Shown: piece after piece, positions 52,909 through 61,593 of the stretch | Layout: the number at the start of each line of letters is the position of its first letter | Numbering within the stretch: position 1 is the first letter of the stretch | Assembly (NCBI RefSeq): GCF_015751905.1 | Contig: NZ_JADOUF010000001.1 | Coordinates: forward strand, 2,294,001 to 2,358,000 | Reading direction: 5' to 3' | Source of the DNA: Longispora fulva | Lineage (GTDB): Bacteria > Actinomycetota > Actinomycetes > Mycobacteriales > Micromonosporaceae | Length of the DNA stretch: 64,000 bases | Notes under the pieces: model-generated | What the model was told of the DNA's origin: nothing | Database searches by the model: none | Seen by the model: the letters and a program-made list of their open reading frames with translations, nothing else | Made by a program: the position numbers and the translations under genes

Positions 52909-53280
52909 TCACAGGATCAATGTGCGCTTCGGTCGAATGACGCAGAACTCGTTGCCTTCGGGGTCGGCGAGGACGACCCAGGACTCCTCACCGGACTGCC
53001 CGACATCGACGTGGCGCGCGCCGAGTGCCAGTACCCGTTCGATCTCGTCGACCCGGTCCTCCGCCGTGCACGTCAGATCGAGGTGAAGGCGATTCTTGAC
53101 CGCTTTGACGTCGGCGACCGGCATGAAGCAGATCCCGACCGGCGCTGTGACGTCCGGTCCGATGACCACCTCCCGGTCCCGTTCGGACAGGATCTTCCAA
53201 CCCAGTACCTGGGCCCAGAATCGGGCCAGGCCTGGCAGATCGTGGGCGTCGATGACGATGTGGTGCAGTCGCAGCGGCAT
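52909..53280 (-). CDS. VOC-family (glyoxalase-like) protein
   Basis: ATG at 53280, 123 residues. Two beta-alpha-beta-beta-beta modules are seen: LRLHHIVIDAHDLPGLARFWAQVLGW in the first and LHLDLTCTAEDRVDEIERVLALGARHVDVG with WVVLADPEGNEFCVI in the second. This is the actinobacterial glyoxalase-like type with unknown substrate. His and Glu residues that could bind metal are present only in part (HHIVID, GNEFCV). Confidence 0.88.
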   Translation of the reverse strand: MPLRLHHIVIDAHDLPGLARFWAQVLGWKILSERDREVVIGPDVTAPVGICFMPVADVKAVKNRLHLDLTCTAEDRVDEIERVLALGARHVDVGQSGEESWVVLADPEGNEFCVIRPKRTLIL

Positions 53281-53357
53281 GGGTCTGATCCTCGCGGATG
53301 CCGTCGCCATCGGCCACCGCACCCACTGAGACCACGACCCGGTGTCGATACTCGGTG

Positions 53358-53783
53358 GATGACTGATCTCCCGTCCGGTGAACGGCCCACGACTTCGGCT
53401 TCGGCCTGCTGGCCGCCGCGACATTCGACCGGTGCAACCCGGACGTGATCGAGTTCTGCATCGCCGGATTCCTGCCGGGCTTGCTGGCCGTACCGGTCCT
53501 CCTGGTGATCACCGGGCCACTGGTCGCCTGGGCGCTGCGACTGCACTTTCCCATCCTGTTCGCCGTGCCCGCAGTCGTCTTCCCCGTGCTGCTGTTCTGC
53601 CCCGAGGTGGTCATTCCAGGTGACCAACCGGCCCGACTGATCGGACACCGCCGCCGCACTCCACCCGGCGTCCCGCAGACGCTCTGGCCCCGCAGCACAC
53701 AGGCACACCACTGCGGCGCATGGAAGGTGGAGATCGCGGCTGCGGCGAACGCTGAGCCCCAGCTACGTCTGAAACAGTCCTGA
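53358..53783 (+). pseudogene. frameshifted small membrane protein gene
   Basis: ATG 53358 opens a frame (MTDLPSGERP) that loses coding character after about 11 codons and stops at 53447. The +1 neighbouring frame takes over with HDFGFGLLAAATFDRC and two hydrophobic helices (LPGLLAVPVLLVITGPLVAWAL, FPILFAVPAVVFPVLLF), then a low-similarity tail to 53783. A single-base frameshift near 53391 would join them. GTG 53445 could start a shorter 112-residue membrane protein. Family unknown. Confidence 0.4.
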
Positions 53784-53924
53784 CCTGGACCGCCGTCACC
53801 CTGACGACCCGCAGGTTGACCAGGACATTCGCTCGAATCGGATCCACGACCCCTGCGCCGGATCCGGCTTGAGCTTGTTCTTCAACCGTGGTGGTCGCCA
53901 TGTGGCGACAGCTATGGTGCGGCT

Positions 53925-54374
53925 GTGATCATTTCTCAGTACGTGTACTTCTCGATCGCCTCGGAACAGGTGTCGGCGCAGGAGATCGGAGCGCGTCTCG
54001 GTCTGTCGCCTGATGAGCACACGGTGCGTGGCAGCAGGTCGGCCCTGCCCATGGTGCCCAAGGCGCACTCATGGAAGGTGGTGTGCCGTGAGAGCGGTCT
54101 ATGCGTGGACGAACAGGTCGAGCGACTTGTCGAGCGGCTGGAGCAGTACGCGGTGCCGATCGGGGCTCTGGCTGACGAACTGGCCGCCAGCGAGGGTGGC
54201 CGCAGCGCGACCTTGCAGGTAGTGCGGTACCTCAACTCCGGCGCCGACCCTGAGTACAGGGTGCTGGGCTGGCATTTGGACGCCCGCGTGCTGGACTTCT
54301 TGAGGGTGACGCGCGCGGAGTTGGATGTCGATGAGTACGGCCACGAGTGTCCGGCAGACCCCGAGGACGACTGA
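53925..54374 (+). CDS. DUF4279-like protein
   Basis: GTG at 53925, 149 residues. The sequence YVYFSIASEQVSAQEIGARLGLSPDEHTVRGSR, the WKVVC segment and the paired helices DEQVERLVERLEQY fit the DUF4279 family of small soluble proteins. Proteins of this kind are often found near polymorphic toxins as immunity-like proteins, but no toxin gene adjoins it. It is cytoplasmic, acidic at the C-terminus and stands alone. Confidence 0.75.
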   Translation: MIISQYVYFSIASEQVSAQEIGARLGLSPDEHTVRGSRSALPMVPKAHSWKVVCRESGLCVDEQVERLVERLEQYAVPIGALADELAASEGGRSATLQVVRYLNSGADPEYRVLGWHLDARVLDFLRVTRAELDVDEYGHECPADPEDD

Positions 54375-54404
54375 GATCGCCCACATCCGAGTTGCGCCCG
54401 CTGG

Positions 54405-55355
54405 CTAGCCCAGTGCCGCCCGGACCTTCACGATGGACGCCTCCAGCTCGTCGGCGTCGTCGTGGCGCACAGACCACTCCACGCCCCGCAGCTCACGCCG
54501 GACCCGGTTCACCGCCACGCCCCACCCCAGCGCCCCACTGTCGATGCCGGTGAGCTCCGCGTAGCGGCTCAGGACTGCGGCACCGAACTCCGCGCCCAGA
54601 CACCACAGGCCACACAGGTCAGCCGCCCGATCACCGAGCCGGGCGTCCTCCCAGTCCACCACCGCCGCCAGCCGGCCTTCCCGCGCCACGAGGTTGCCGT
54701 GCCAGAAGTCGCCGTGCAGCGCGACAGGCCTCCCGACCTCGGCGATCCAATCCCGGTACTCGGCCCGCCAGCGCCCGAACGCGGCGACCTCCGGACCGGC
54801 CAGCCGGCCGGCGACGAGCTCGACGACTGGGTCCGGTGGCCAGAGTTCGGCCTCCTCCACTGACCGGCGCAGCCCGACTTCCGCCGGCGTCCGGCGCAGC
54901 ACGGCTTCGAGCTTCGGGGAGTCGACCGCATGTAGGGCGGCGAGGAACTGTGCCGTCTCCCCGGCGAGTGCCGAGCCGTGCGACCGCACCAGCCCGGCGG
55001 AGACCGGCTCGCCCGGCAGCCACACGTGCACCAGCGCACCATGCTCCAACGATTCCTGCGCCGGCAGCACCTCGACCACTTCCGGTACCCGGGCCGGCAG
55101 CTCGGGCAACGCGCCGAGCACCTCCGCCATGCGCCGACCGCGCGCGGCGGCATCCTCGGTGCCGGGCACCCGCACGACGAGGTCCGGCCCGGCCCGCACC
55201 ACCGAGACTGAGAACCCGGCCCCCAGGAACCTCAGCTCCGAAAGCTCGAACTTCCGTCCCGCCCGCTGAAGGGCGGTGCTGACCCCGTCGAGCAGACCGT
55301 CGTTCGACCGCTCTCCCACCACCTCATCCGACACCCCGCCATTCTCACCGCCCAC
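54405..55355 (-). CDS. phosphotransferase-family (aminoglycoside phosphotransferase-like) protein
   Basis: GTG 55355 (with GTGAGG upstream) or GTG 55334 may be the start; the product is about 316 residues. The kinase-like fold has FLGAGFSVSVVRAGPDLVVRVP in the N-lobe, then Brenner's motif VALHGDFWHGNLV with catalytic Asp and AVVDWEDARLGDRAADL for metal binding. Substrates of this family are varied (aminoglycosides, homoserine, other alcohols). No resistance role can be claimed from sequence alone. Confidence 0.9.
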   Translation of the reverse strand: MGGENGGVSDEVVGERSNDGLLDGVSTALQRAGRKFELSELRFLGAGFSVSVVRAGPDLVVRVPGTEDAAARGRRMAEVLGALPELPARVPEVVEVLPAQESLEHGALVHVWLPGEPVSAGLVRSHGSALAGETAQFLAALHAVDSPKLEAVLRRTPAEVGLRRSVEEAELWPPDPVVELVAGRLAGPEVAAFGRWRAEYRDWIAEVGRPVALHGDFWHGNLVAREGRLAAVVDWEDARLGDRAADLCGLWCLGAEFGAAVLSRYAELTGIDSGALGWGVAVNRVRRELRGVEWSVRHDDADELEASIVKVRAALG

Positions 55356-55361
55356 GCCTCA

Positions 55362-55393
55362 CCCCGCTGCCCCGCTGCCCCGCTGCCCCGCTG
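55362..55393. repeat. four tandem copies of an 8-bp unit
   Basis: CCCCGCTG is repeated four times without mismatch, just upstream of the phosphotransferase gene start. Such a tract may vary by slippage. Confidence 0.7.
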
Positions 55394-55478
55394 TCCCAAC
55401 GACGCAACCAAGAGCCCCGGCCACCGGACGGGCCACGCCCCGGGGACGGCGGCCCACCACGACGGAGCCGTGTCCTCC

Positions 55479-55793
55479 ATGCCCGGCGGCAACGACGCCC
55501 AGCGCCTGACCGGTGGGTTCACCCGGCTGGACAGTCAGGCCGAGACGGCCCGCGACCCGACCGCGCTGCGCGACCTGGCATCCGGCCCGGCCGTTGAGGT
55601 GTGGCTTACGCCCAGCGCGGTCGACGAGCACCGGATCGCGGTCTACCCGCACTTCGAACGCACTGGCCTGAGCTGGGCCAACGAGGACCGGGAGGCTCAG
55701 GACGCTGCCCGGCATCTGTTCACAGCGCGCGCATCAGTCGTTCGCCGGCGGGGTGGCGCTTTAGTTCCTGCATGTCTTTCGCCAAACCGGTAG
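55479..55793 (+). CDS. hypothetical protein
   Basis: ATG at 55479, 104 residues. The part up to about residue 75 has good coding bias (DPTALRDLASGPAVEVWLTPSAVDEHRI), while the last 25 residues overlap the 3' end of the converging membrane protein gene and look non-native. No motif is recognised. It may be the remnant of a longer protein cut by the neighbouring gene. Confidence 0.4.
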   Translation: MPGGNDAQRLTGGFTRLDSQAETARDPTALRDLASGPAVEVWLTPSAVDEHRIAVYPHFERTGLSWANEDREAQDAARHLFTARASVVRRRGGALVPACLSPNR

Positions 55794-56709
55794 GCCCGCG
55801 TTCTTCCCGTTTGTGGGCCAACTGCGTCCGGAGGTTCCCGGGGAGAAGCGCCGCACGGTTGGGGGTCTTCCACAGCTCGATGGTCTGCGCCACCCAGTAG
55901 GCCGCGAACTCCAGGATCAGGAGCGACTCGACGACGAGGATCGCGTGGCTCCATGGGGTGAGCAGTAGGTGTACGCCGATGACGATGAGCAGTGTCGCGA
56001 GCATCAGCACGGCGATGACCTGGTACAGCCGGTAGTAGATCCTCGGGTGTGGCGCTTCGGGAGTGGGAGACTGGCGGCGCGCCACGAAGGCGGTGAGGCA
56101 CACGGTGACGATGATCGCCGCGAACAGGGTCCCCGCGGCGACCCCGTGCGCCCGGGCGTTGAAGAGGTCGCGGCGGAAGACGAAGGCGATCAGTCCCAGC
56201 GCCAGTACCACCCGGAGGAGCCATACCGCGATCTCGCCCAGGACGCTGCGATGCTGGTCGGTGTGCGTGCGACGGTACATCCACCGCGACGCGATGTATG
56301 CCAGGAGCAGGGCGATGATGAGCGCCCACACGTTGTTGGTGATCGCCGGTTCCCACTTCGCCCACGGTCCCGCCGCGCCACAGACCTGTCCGGGCGAGCC
56401 GGTCGGCACGAAAGCGACGATGAACGCGAGGACGCCGGCCAGGTCGAGCAGGGCATCCTCGGTGTCACTACTGCCCCTGTAGACGATCAACTGGACGCCG
56501 ATCGCGCACAGCGCCGCGACGAAGACGCTGTGCGCGGTCGTGTAGTAGTACGCGCTGATGGATTCCTGCCAGCACGTGGCATGGAGCCGTTCGCCGACGA
56601 CCCCGGCGGCCAGCAGGCCGACCATGATCGCCATGCCCGCGCGCAGGTACCGGTAGGTGTCCAGCGTGATGTCGCGGGCCTGTTCCTCCGCGTCGCGCGC
56701 TTCGCTCAT
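55720..56709 (-). CDS. polytopic membrane protein, unknown function
   Basis: ATG at 56709, 329 residues. About seven to eight membrane helices are visible, with the conserved-looking block ESISAYYYTTAHSVFVAALCAIGVQLIVYRGSSDTEDALLDLAGVLAFIVAFVPT in the first half. This pattern occurs in other bacterial membrane proteins of unknown function. The C-terminus is basic and soluble (HKREERGPTGLAKDMQELKRHPAGERL). It has no operon partner. Confidence 0.75.
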   Translation of the reverse strand: MSEARDAEEQARDITLDTYRYLRAGMAIMVGLLAAGVVGERLHATCWQESISAYYYTTAHSVFVAALCAIGVQLIVYRGSSDTEDALLDLAGVLAFIVAFVPTGSPGQVCGAAGPWAKWEPAITNNVWALIIALLLAYIASRWMYRRTHTDQHRSVLGEIAVWLLRVVLALGLIAFVFRRDLFNARAHGVAAGTLFAAIIVTVCLTAFVARRQSPTPEAPHPRIYYRLYQVIAVLMLATLLIVIGVHLLLTPWSHAILVVESLLILEFAAYWVAQTIELWKTPNRAALLPGNLRTQLAHKREERGPTGLAKDMQELKRHPAGERLMRAL

Positions 56710-57448
56710 CAGACCTCACACCCAACCGACGATCGGATCGATTCGCCGCGTCGCGATGGGCATGCGCGGCTACCGATGAGTATCGCACGATCGTCGGGCG
56801 TTATCCCGATGCCAAATGTCGGCGAAGTCGCTGGGAGTGATGGACAGTCAAACATGGACAGTCCCGCTAGGGGTGCCGAGCCATTGCCCCCGGGCTCCGT
56901 GCGGGCGAAGGCCGGCTCCAGCTCGGCGGCTGAGGGCTCGCGACCCGCGCCGAGACCGGCACGGGCCGCGACGCCCACCGCCCGCCCGCACAGTGCCGCC
57001 CCGAAAGTCGATTGGCGGAGTTTCGGCGGGGCCGGGCGTCGGCAGCACGGGCGTTGCGGGTTCCGCCGCCCCGATCTGTGTGAGGAGGTCGCGGTTGGCC
57101 TGGATGAGGTGGCGGGCGCTCAGCCAGTTCAGGACGAACATCCCGCAGCCGGGACCATGAACAGCACCGTGGTCGGCAGCGTCAACCGGCCGCGCAACGG
57201 CAGCCGGGAACGGAAGGACGGGCCACCCTGTCATGACGTCGGGGTAGCGGTTCCGGTGTACCCGGATGAACTTTTCTGCCCGGATATTGACACCCGAAGG
57301 TGCGGATCCCAGAGTGTCCAGGACCCGTGGAACCCGGGTCGAGCGGCCTGCGGGCCGACTGTAGGGCGAGGTCAGCACCCATGCCCGATAAGTGCGACAT
57401 CCCGGCGGCGGTCACCCCGTCCGGCCCCGGCCTGACAGGAGGACGCCC
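56710..57448. other. gene-free interval with a possible decayed membrane-protein fragment
   Basis: No intact gene is seen. On the minus strand, SRLPLRGRLTLPTTVLFMVP in one frame (near 57200-57150) is continued in another by MFVLNWLSARHLIQANRDLL and TPVLPTPGPAETPPIDF to about 57000, which suggests a frameshifted remnant. TTGACA at 57287-57292 and the inverted repeat GACCCG/CGGGTC (57322-57340) could belong to the promoter of the solute-binding gene. Confidence 0.35.
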
Positions 57449-58564
57449 GTGCGGTGGACACATCGCCGACCCATTTTCGGCATCGTCGTCGGCACGCTGC
57501 TGTTCACGGTGGCGTGCGCACCGGCGGAGCCGGAGAGGGTGCGGCCGGCGTCCGCGACCTCGGCGGCCGAGCTGGGCGGCATGGACGCGCTGGTCGCGGC
57601 GGCGAAGAAGGAGGGCGCGCTCAACCTGATCGCGCTGCCGCCGGACTGGGCGAACTACGGCGCGATGATCACGGCGTTCGGCAAGAAGTACGGCATCCGG
57701 GTCAACTCCGGGCAACCCGACTACACCAGCCAGGACGAGATCAACGCCGCCCGGGGCCTGAAGGGCACCCCGCTCGCGCCCGACGTCCTCGACCTGGGCG
57801 CGAACGTCGCGCTGGCCAACACCGACGTGTTCGCGCCGTACAAGGTCGCGACCTGGGCTGATTTCCCCGAGCCACTCAAGGAGCCCACCGGCCTGTGGTT
57901 CGCCGACTATGGCGGCTACATGTCCATTGGATATGACGCCGGCAGGGTTCCCGCGCCCAGTTCCATCCAGGACCTGCTCAAGTCGGCGTACAAGGGCAAG
58001 GTCTCCATCGACGGCGACCCGACGGCCGCCGGCGCGGCGTTCAACGCGGTCGTGACTGCCTCGCTGGGCAACGGCGGTTCCCCGGACGACATCGGCCCCG
58101 GAGTGGACTTCTTCGGCCAGCTCAAGCGGAACGGCAACCTGGTCCGGGGCGAGCCGAACACGACCACGATCCAGACCGGCAAGACGTCCGTCGTGATCGA
58201 CTGGGACTACCTGAACGCGGGATACGCCTCCAAGCTCAAGGGCGTGGTCGACTGGAAGATCCTTGTCCCGCAACACGCCGTCGTCGGGTCATACTACGTC
58301 CAGGCCGTGCACAAGGACGCGCCGCACCCGGCCGCCGCCCGGCTGTGGGAGGAGTTCCTGTATTCCGACGAGGGCCAGAACATCTGGCTACGGGGCCTGG
58401 CACGTCCGGTCCGGGCCGACGCGATGCGGCGGGCGGGCACGATCGACGCGGCGGCGGACGCGAACCTCCCTCCGGTCGTCGGCGACCCGGTATTCCTGTC
58501 CCCCGCCCAGACCGATGCCGCGAAGAAGTACCTGACGGAGAACTGGAACCGGGCGGTCAGCTGA
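57449..58564 (+). CDS. extracellular solute-binding lipoprotein of an ABC importer
   Basis: GTG at 57449 has AGGAGG 7 bases upstream; 371 residues. A basic start (RWTHRRP), hydrophobic core and lipobox-like TVAC (Cys at about 23) indicate a lipoprotein. The body has the type 2 periplasmic-binding fold of the Fe3+/polyamine/thiamine group: LVAAAKKEGALNLIALPPDW, DVLDLGANVA, FADYGGYMSIGYDAGRVP and FLYSDEGQNIWLRGLARPVRADAM. No permease or ATPase gene is adjacent, so it is an orphan. The ligand is unknown; polyamine- or metal-like ligands are usual in the group. Confidence 0.9.
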   Translation: MRWTHRRPIFGIVVGTLLFTVACAPAEPERVRPASATSAAELGGMDALVAAAKKEGALNLIALPPDWANYGAMITAFGKKYGIRVNSGQPDYTSQDEINAARGLKGTPLAPDVLDLGANVALANTDVFAPYKVATWADFPEPLKEPTGLWFADYGGYMSIGYDAGRVPAPSSIQDLLKSAYKGKVSIDGDPTAAGAAFNAVVTASLGNGGSPDDIGPGVDFFGQLKRNGNLVRGEPNTTTIQTGKTSVVIDWDYLNAGYASKLKGVVDWKILVPQHAVVGSYYVQAVHKDAPHPAAARLWEEFLYSDEGQNIWLRGLARPVRADAMRRAGTIDAAADANLPPVVGDPVFLSPAQTDAAKKYLTENWNRAVS

Positions 58565-59090
58565 CCCGCCCAACGCGACGTCCGAATGGCACCAGACCCG
58601 CCTGGACCGCACGATCATGGACTGGTCAACGAACACGACAGGTGCCTGACGGACGGTGGCAATCGTGACCGGCGGCAGCCGGGGGCATCGCGGCGGGACC
58701 CGACTGGCGTGCGCGGAGCCACAATCTGGTCGAGGGGTTGTCTGCTCGCGCCTGCCATCGTGGGCCTGCGACGTGTGGATCATGAGCCGGCCGGCTTCAG
58801 GTAGCACTCCCTTCGGATCCTCCGGTCGTGGGCTGACGTTGGAGTAGCCAGTTCCCACCACCCACCACCTCTCCTCCGTGCGCGTCCCCTCACCACGCCG
58901 GTTCGACCGCGTTCCGGTCGCGTCCGCCACCACCCTGCGCTACTGCGCACACGTCCCGGCGGCCGCCGGCCCGAGCTGCCCAGCGCCGCCACCGGGTCCA
59001 GGTCGATCCGTATAACAATGTGGAATAAGTCATGACTTCAACTACTTCGGGCCTTGCGTACCGCCAGGCATCGACGGCAGACTGTCTGCC
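58565..59090. other. gene-free interval with a decayed SDR fragment and palindromes
   Basis: A short plus-strand stretch at 58656-58711 reads AIVTGGSRG, the start of a short-chain dehydrogenase, and would continue as GIAAG if one G were removed; the rest is not coding. AAGTCATGACTT (59027-59038) and TATAAC (about 59011) lie further down and are likely regulatory for the EamA gene. Confidence 0.4.
59027..59090. promoter_or_regulatory. operator candidates upstream of the EamA transporter
   Basis: A perfect 12-bp palindrome AAGTCATGACTT lies at 59027-59038. A second inverted repeat, GGCAGAC-T-GTCTGCC (59076-59090), ends exactly at the ATG of the transporter gene, where a bound protein or RNA hairpin would block initiation. 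Confidence 0.5.
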
Positions 59091-60038
59091 ATGTCTCACT
59101 CCACGGCCGCCGAGTGCACCCCGGGCCAGACGTCGACCCCCACCCGCTGGTGGCAGTCCTGGCCGACCTACTTCCTGGTGCTCTCCGCGCTGTGGGGCAC
59201 GACGTTTCTGTACATCAAGGTGGGGGTCGAGACCTTCGCGCCGTTGCAGGTGACCTTCGGCCGGGTCGGGTTCGGCGCGCTCGCCCTGCTCGTGGTGCTG
59301 CTGCTCCGTCGCGACCGGCTGCCCCGGTCGCCCGTCGTGTGGGGGCACGCCGCGTTCGTCGCGGTGATGGGCAGCGTTCTGCCCTACAGCCTCCTGTCCT
59401 ACGGCGAGCGGCACGTGTCCTCCGCGCTCGCCGGCATCCTGAACGCCGCGACCCCGCTGTGCGCCCTGGTCGTGGTGCTGTTCCTGCTCCCGGAGGAGCG
59501 GCCGAACCGGGCCAGGATCACCGGCCTGCTGATCGGCTTCGTCGGCGTGCTCGTCGTACTCGGTGTCTGGCAGGCGGCCAGTGGCGCGCTCAGCGGTGGC
59601 CTGATGTGCCTGGGTGCCGCCGCCTGCTACGCGGTCGCGTACCCCTACATGCGCCGCTTCCTGATCCGCCCCGACGTGTCCGGGGTGGCGGTGTCCACGG
59701 CGCAGCTGCTGATCGCGTCCCTGATCACCGGGGTGCTGATGCTGCTGTTCACCGATCCGCCGACGAGCTGGCCGGTGAACGCGATCGGCAGCGTCGTCAT
59801 GCTCGGCGCGGTGTGCACCGGTCTCGCCCAGGCGCTCAACTACGCGCTGATCGGCAAGGTCGGCGCGACCACCACCACCTCCACCACCTACGTGATGCCG
59901 GTGTTCGCGGTCCTCGCCGGGGTCCTGGTGCTTGGCGAGCCGGTCGCGTGGAACCAGCCGGCCGGCGCCCTGATCGTGCTGGTCGGGGTGGCGATCTCCC
60001 AGGGCGTGCCCCGCCGGCTGCTCAACAAGGCGGCTTGA
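59091..60038 (+). CDS. EamA/DMT-family transporter
   Basis: ATG at 59091, 315 residues. Ten membrane helices in two EamA repeats are visible; the first starts YFLVLSALWGTTFLYIKVGVETFAPLQVTFGRVG and the second GGLMCLGAAACYAVAYPYMRRF, closing with TYVMPVFAVLAGVLVLGEPV. The family exports metabolites such as amino acids or drugs; the substrate is unknown. The start is flush against an inverted repeat that probably controls expression. Confidence 0.93.
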   Translation: MSHSTAAECTPGQTSTPTRWWQSWPTYFLVLSALWGTTFLYIKVGVETFAPLQVTFGRVGFGALALLVVLLLRRDRLPRSPVVWGHAAFVAVMGSVLPYSLLSYGERHVSSALAGILNAATPLCALVVVLFLLPEERPNRARITGLLIGFVGVLVVLGVWQAASGALSGGLMCLGAAACYAVAYPYMRRFLIRPDVSGVAVSTAQLLIASLITGVLMLLFTDPPTSWPVNAIGSVVMLGAVCTGLAQALNYALIGKVGATTTTSTTYVMPVFAVLAGVLVLGEPVAWNQPAGALIVLVGVAISQGVPRRLLNKAA

Positions 60039-60071
60039 ACTCCGGCGCGGGCGGCCAGCCACGCGGCCTGA

Positions 60072-60087
60072 CCACCCACGTGGGTGG
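60072..60087. terminator. hairpin between converging genes
   Basis: CCACCCACGTGGGTGG is a perfect 16-bp palindrome between stops at 60038 and 60142; a short terminator is likely. Confidence 0.45.
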
Positions 60088-60141
60088 CCTGCGGCCCGGC
60101 CGGGCACCCGCGTCGCCCGGCGACAAAGCCTCCGGCTCACT

Positions 60142-61593
60142 TCAGGCAGCCGTCGTCGCGCGCGCGGACGTGACACGGGCCGTGATCGCGGCGGCCACGG
60201 CGTCGGCGGCCCGGTTGACCATGAACATGCTCCCGGCGTAGTACAGCTCGCCGGAGGTGATGTCCCCGATCGCGTACGCCGCCGGGTGTCCCCCGCCGAG
60301 CAGGGCGTGGCTGTCCACGTCGACCCGGAGGCCGCCGTAGGGGCTGGGTTCGCCGAGACCCGAGGTCACCACCGAGGACACCAGGGACCGCGAGCCCGCC
60401 CCGACCACGGCGAGGCCGACCCGGGTCGAGTCGATCACGGCGGCTGCCGGGGGCGGTGCGGCGGGCCCCTCGGCCACGAACCCGCGATCCGGCCGGTGGG
60501 TCACCGCCGTCACCCCCGGCCGCACCGACAGCTGGCCGGAGTCCATCGCCGCGAGCAGTCGGCGGGCGGTGTGCGGCGGCATCGGGTTGTAGGTGCTCTT
60601 CAGCACCGGCTGGAACCGGGCGAGCACCAGCCGCTTCTCCGCGTCGGGCAGGCCGGTCCACACCGGCAGTCGGGCCGAGTGCAACGCGGCCATCATCAGG
60701 CTCTGCGCCGGGTTGTCCGACGCGGCGAGCTGGCCGCGCAGCCGGTCGGCGGCCGGGACCACCGGCCCGACCAGCGCGCGGGGGTCGGCGCCGGCCTCGC
60801 GCAGGTCGGCCCGGAACAGCCGCCAGACCTCGCGGAGCCGGACCGGCCCGGCGGCGAGCCGTTCGGGGGTGAGGTGCCGCAGGGTCATCGGCCGGTCGAC
60901 GGCCCGGACGCCGGGCAGGATCCCTCGCCGGGAGAGCATCGTGATCGGCCCGGTGTGGCCGAGGTGCAGCAGCCCGAGTGCGGCATCCACCCCGGACAGT
61001 CCGGTGCCGAGCACCAAGACGTGCCCGTCGCCGAGCACCCGGGGCAGAACCTCCGTCATCGGGTACGGGTCGGGGTGGAACCCGGGCGCGCCCGCCAGCC
61101 GGTACGGGTCCCCGGGGGCCGCCGATCCCACGCACAGCACCAGGGCGTCGGCGTCGGACACCCAGCCGTCGCCGCGCAGCAGCACCCCCTCGCCGGCCGG
61201 TGCGACCTCGTGGACGAGCGCGGCCCGTAGGTCGACCCGCCAGCCCCGGCCCTCGGCGGCGGCGACGCACTCGGCGAGCCGCCCCGTCAGATACCGGCCG
61301 AAGTCCGATCGGGGCACGAACGACTCGGGCTCGGCGTCGGCGTGCCTGCCGCCCTGCTCGCGCAGCCAGCGCAGGAAGTGCTCCCGGTCGCCCCACCGGG
61401 CCGACATGTAGCCGGCCTGGCGGTTGACCAGCGCGCAGTCCAGGTCCGGCCGGTACGCGCGGCCGGTGGCCAGGGTGCCGGAGCCCTCGTACACGGTGAT
61501 GTCGAGGGTCGCGGGGTGGCCGTCGAGGTGGCGGAGCAGGCTGTCGAGCAGGCTGACGGCGGCGGCTCCGCCCCCGATCACGGCGAGTCTCAT
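60142..61593 (-). CDS. FAD/NAD(P)-binding protein (NAD_binding_9 type)
   Basis: ATG at 61593 overlaps the PIG-L gene by 4 bp; 483 residues. The dinucleotide fold MRLAVIGGGAAAVSLLDSLLR opens the protein, with ITVYEGSGTLATGRAYRPD, the central HVLVLGTGLSGVDAALGLLHLG (second dinucleotide site) and a C-terminal AYAIGDITSGELYYAGSMFMVN. This matches the two-site FAD/NAD(P)-binding family whose members include N-hydroxylase- and oxidase-like enzymes of natural product pathways. The exact reaction is unknown. It is last in the four-gene operon. Confidence 0.88.
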   Translation of the reverse strand: MRLAVIGGGAAAVSLLDSLLRHLDGHPATLDITVYEGSGTLATGRAYRPDLDCALVNRQAGYMSARWGDREHFLRWLREQGGRHADAEPESFVPRSDFGRYLTGRLAECVAAAEGRGWRVDLRAALVHEVAPAGEGVLLRGDGWVSDADALVLCVGSAAPGDPYRLAGAPGFHPDPYPMTEVLPRVLGDGHVLVLGTGLSGVDAALGLLHLGHTGPITMLSRRGILPGVRAVDRPMTLRHLTPERLAAGPVRLREVWRLFRADLREAGADPRALVGPVVPAADRLRGQLAASDNPAQSLMMAALHSARLPVWTGLPDAEKRLVLARFQPVLKSTYNPMPPHTARRLLAAMDSGQLSVRPGVTAVTHRPDRGFVAEGPAAPPPAAAVIDSTRVGLAVVGAGSRSLVSSVVTSGLGEPSPYGGLRVDVDSHALLGGGHPAAYAIGDITSGELYYAGSMFMVNRAADAVAAAITARVTSARATTAA

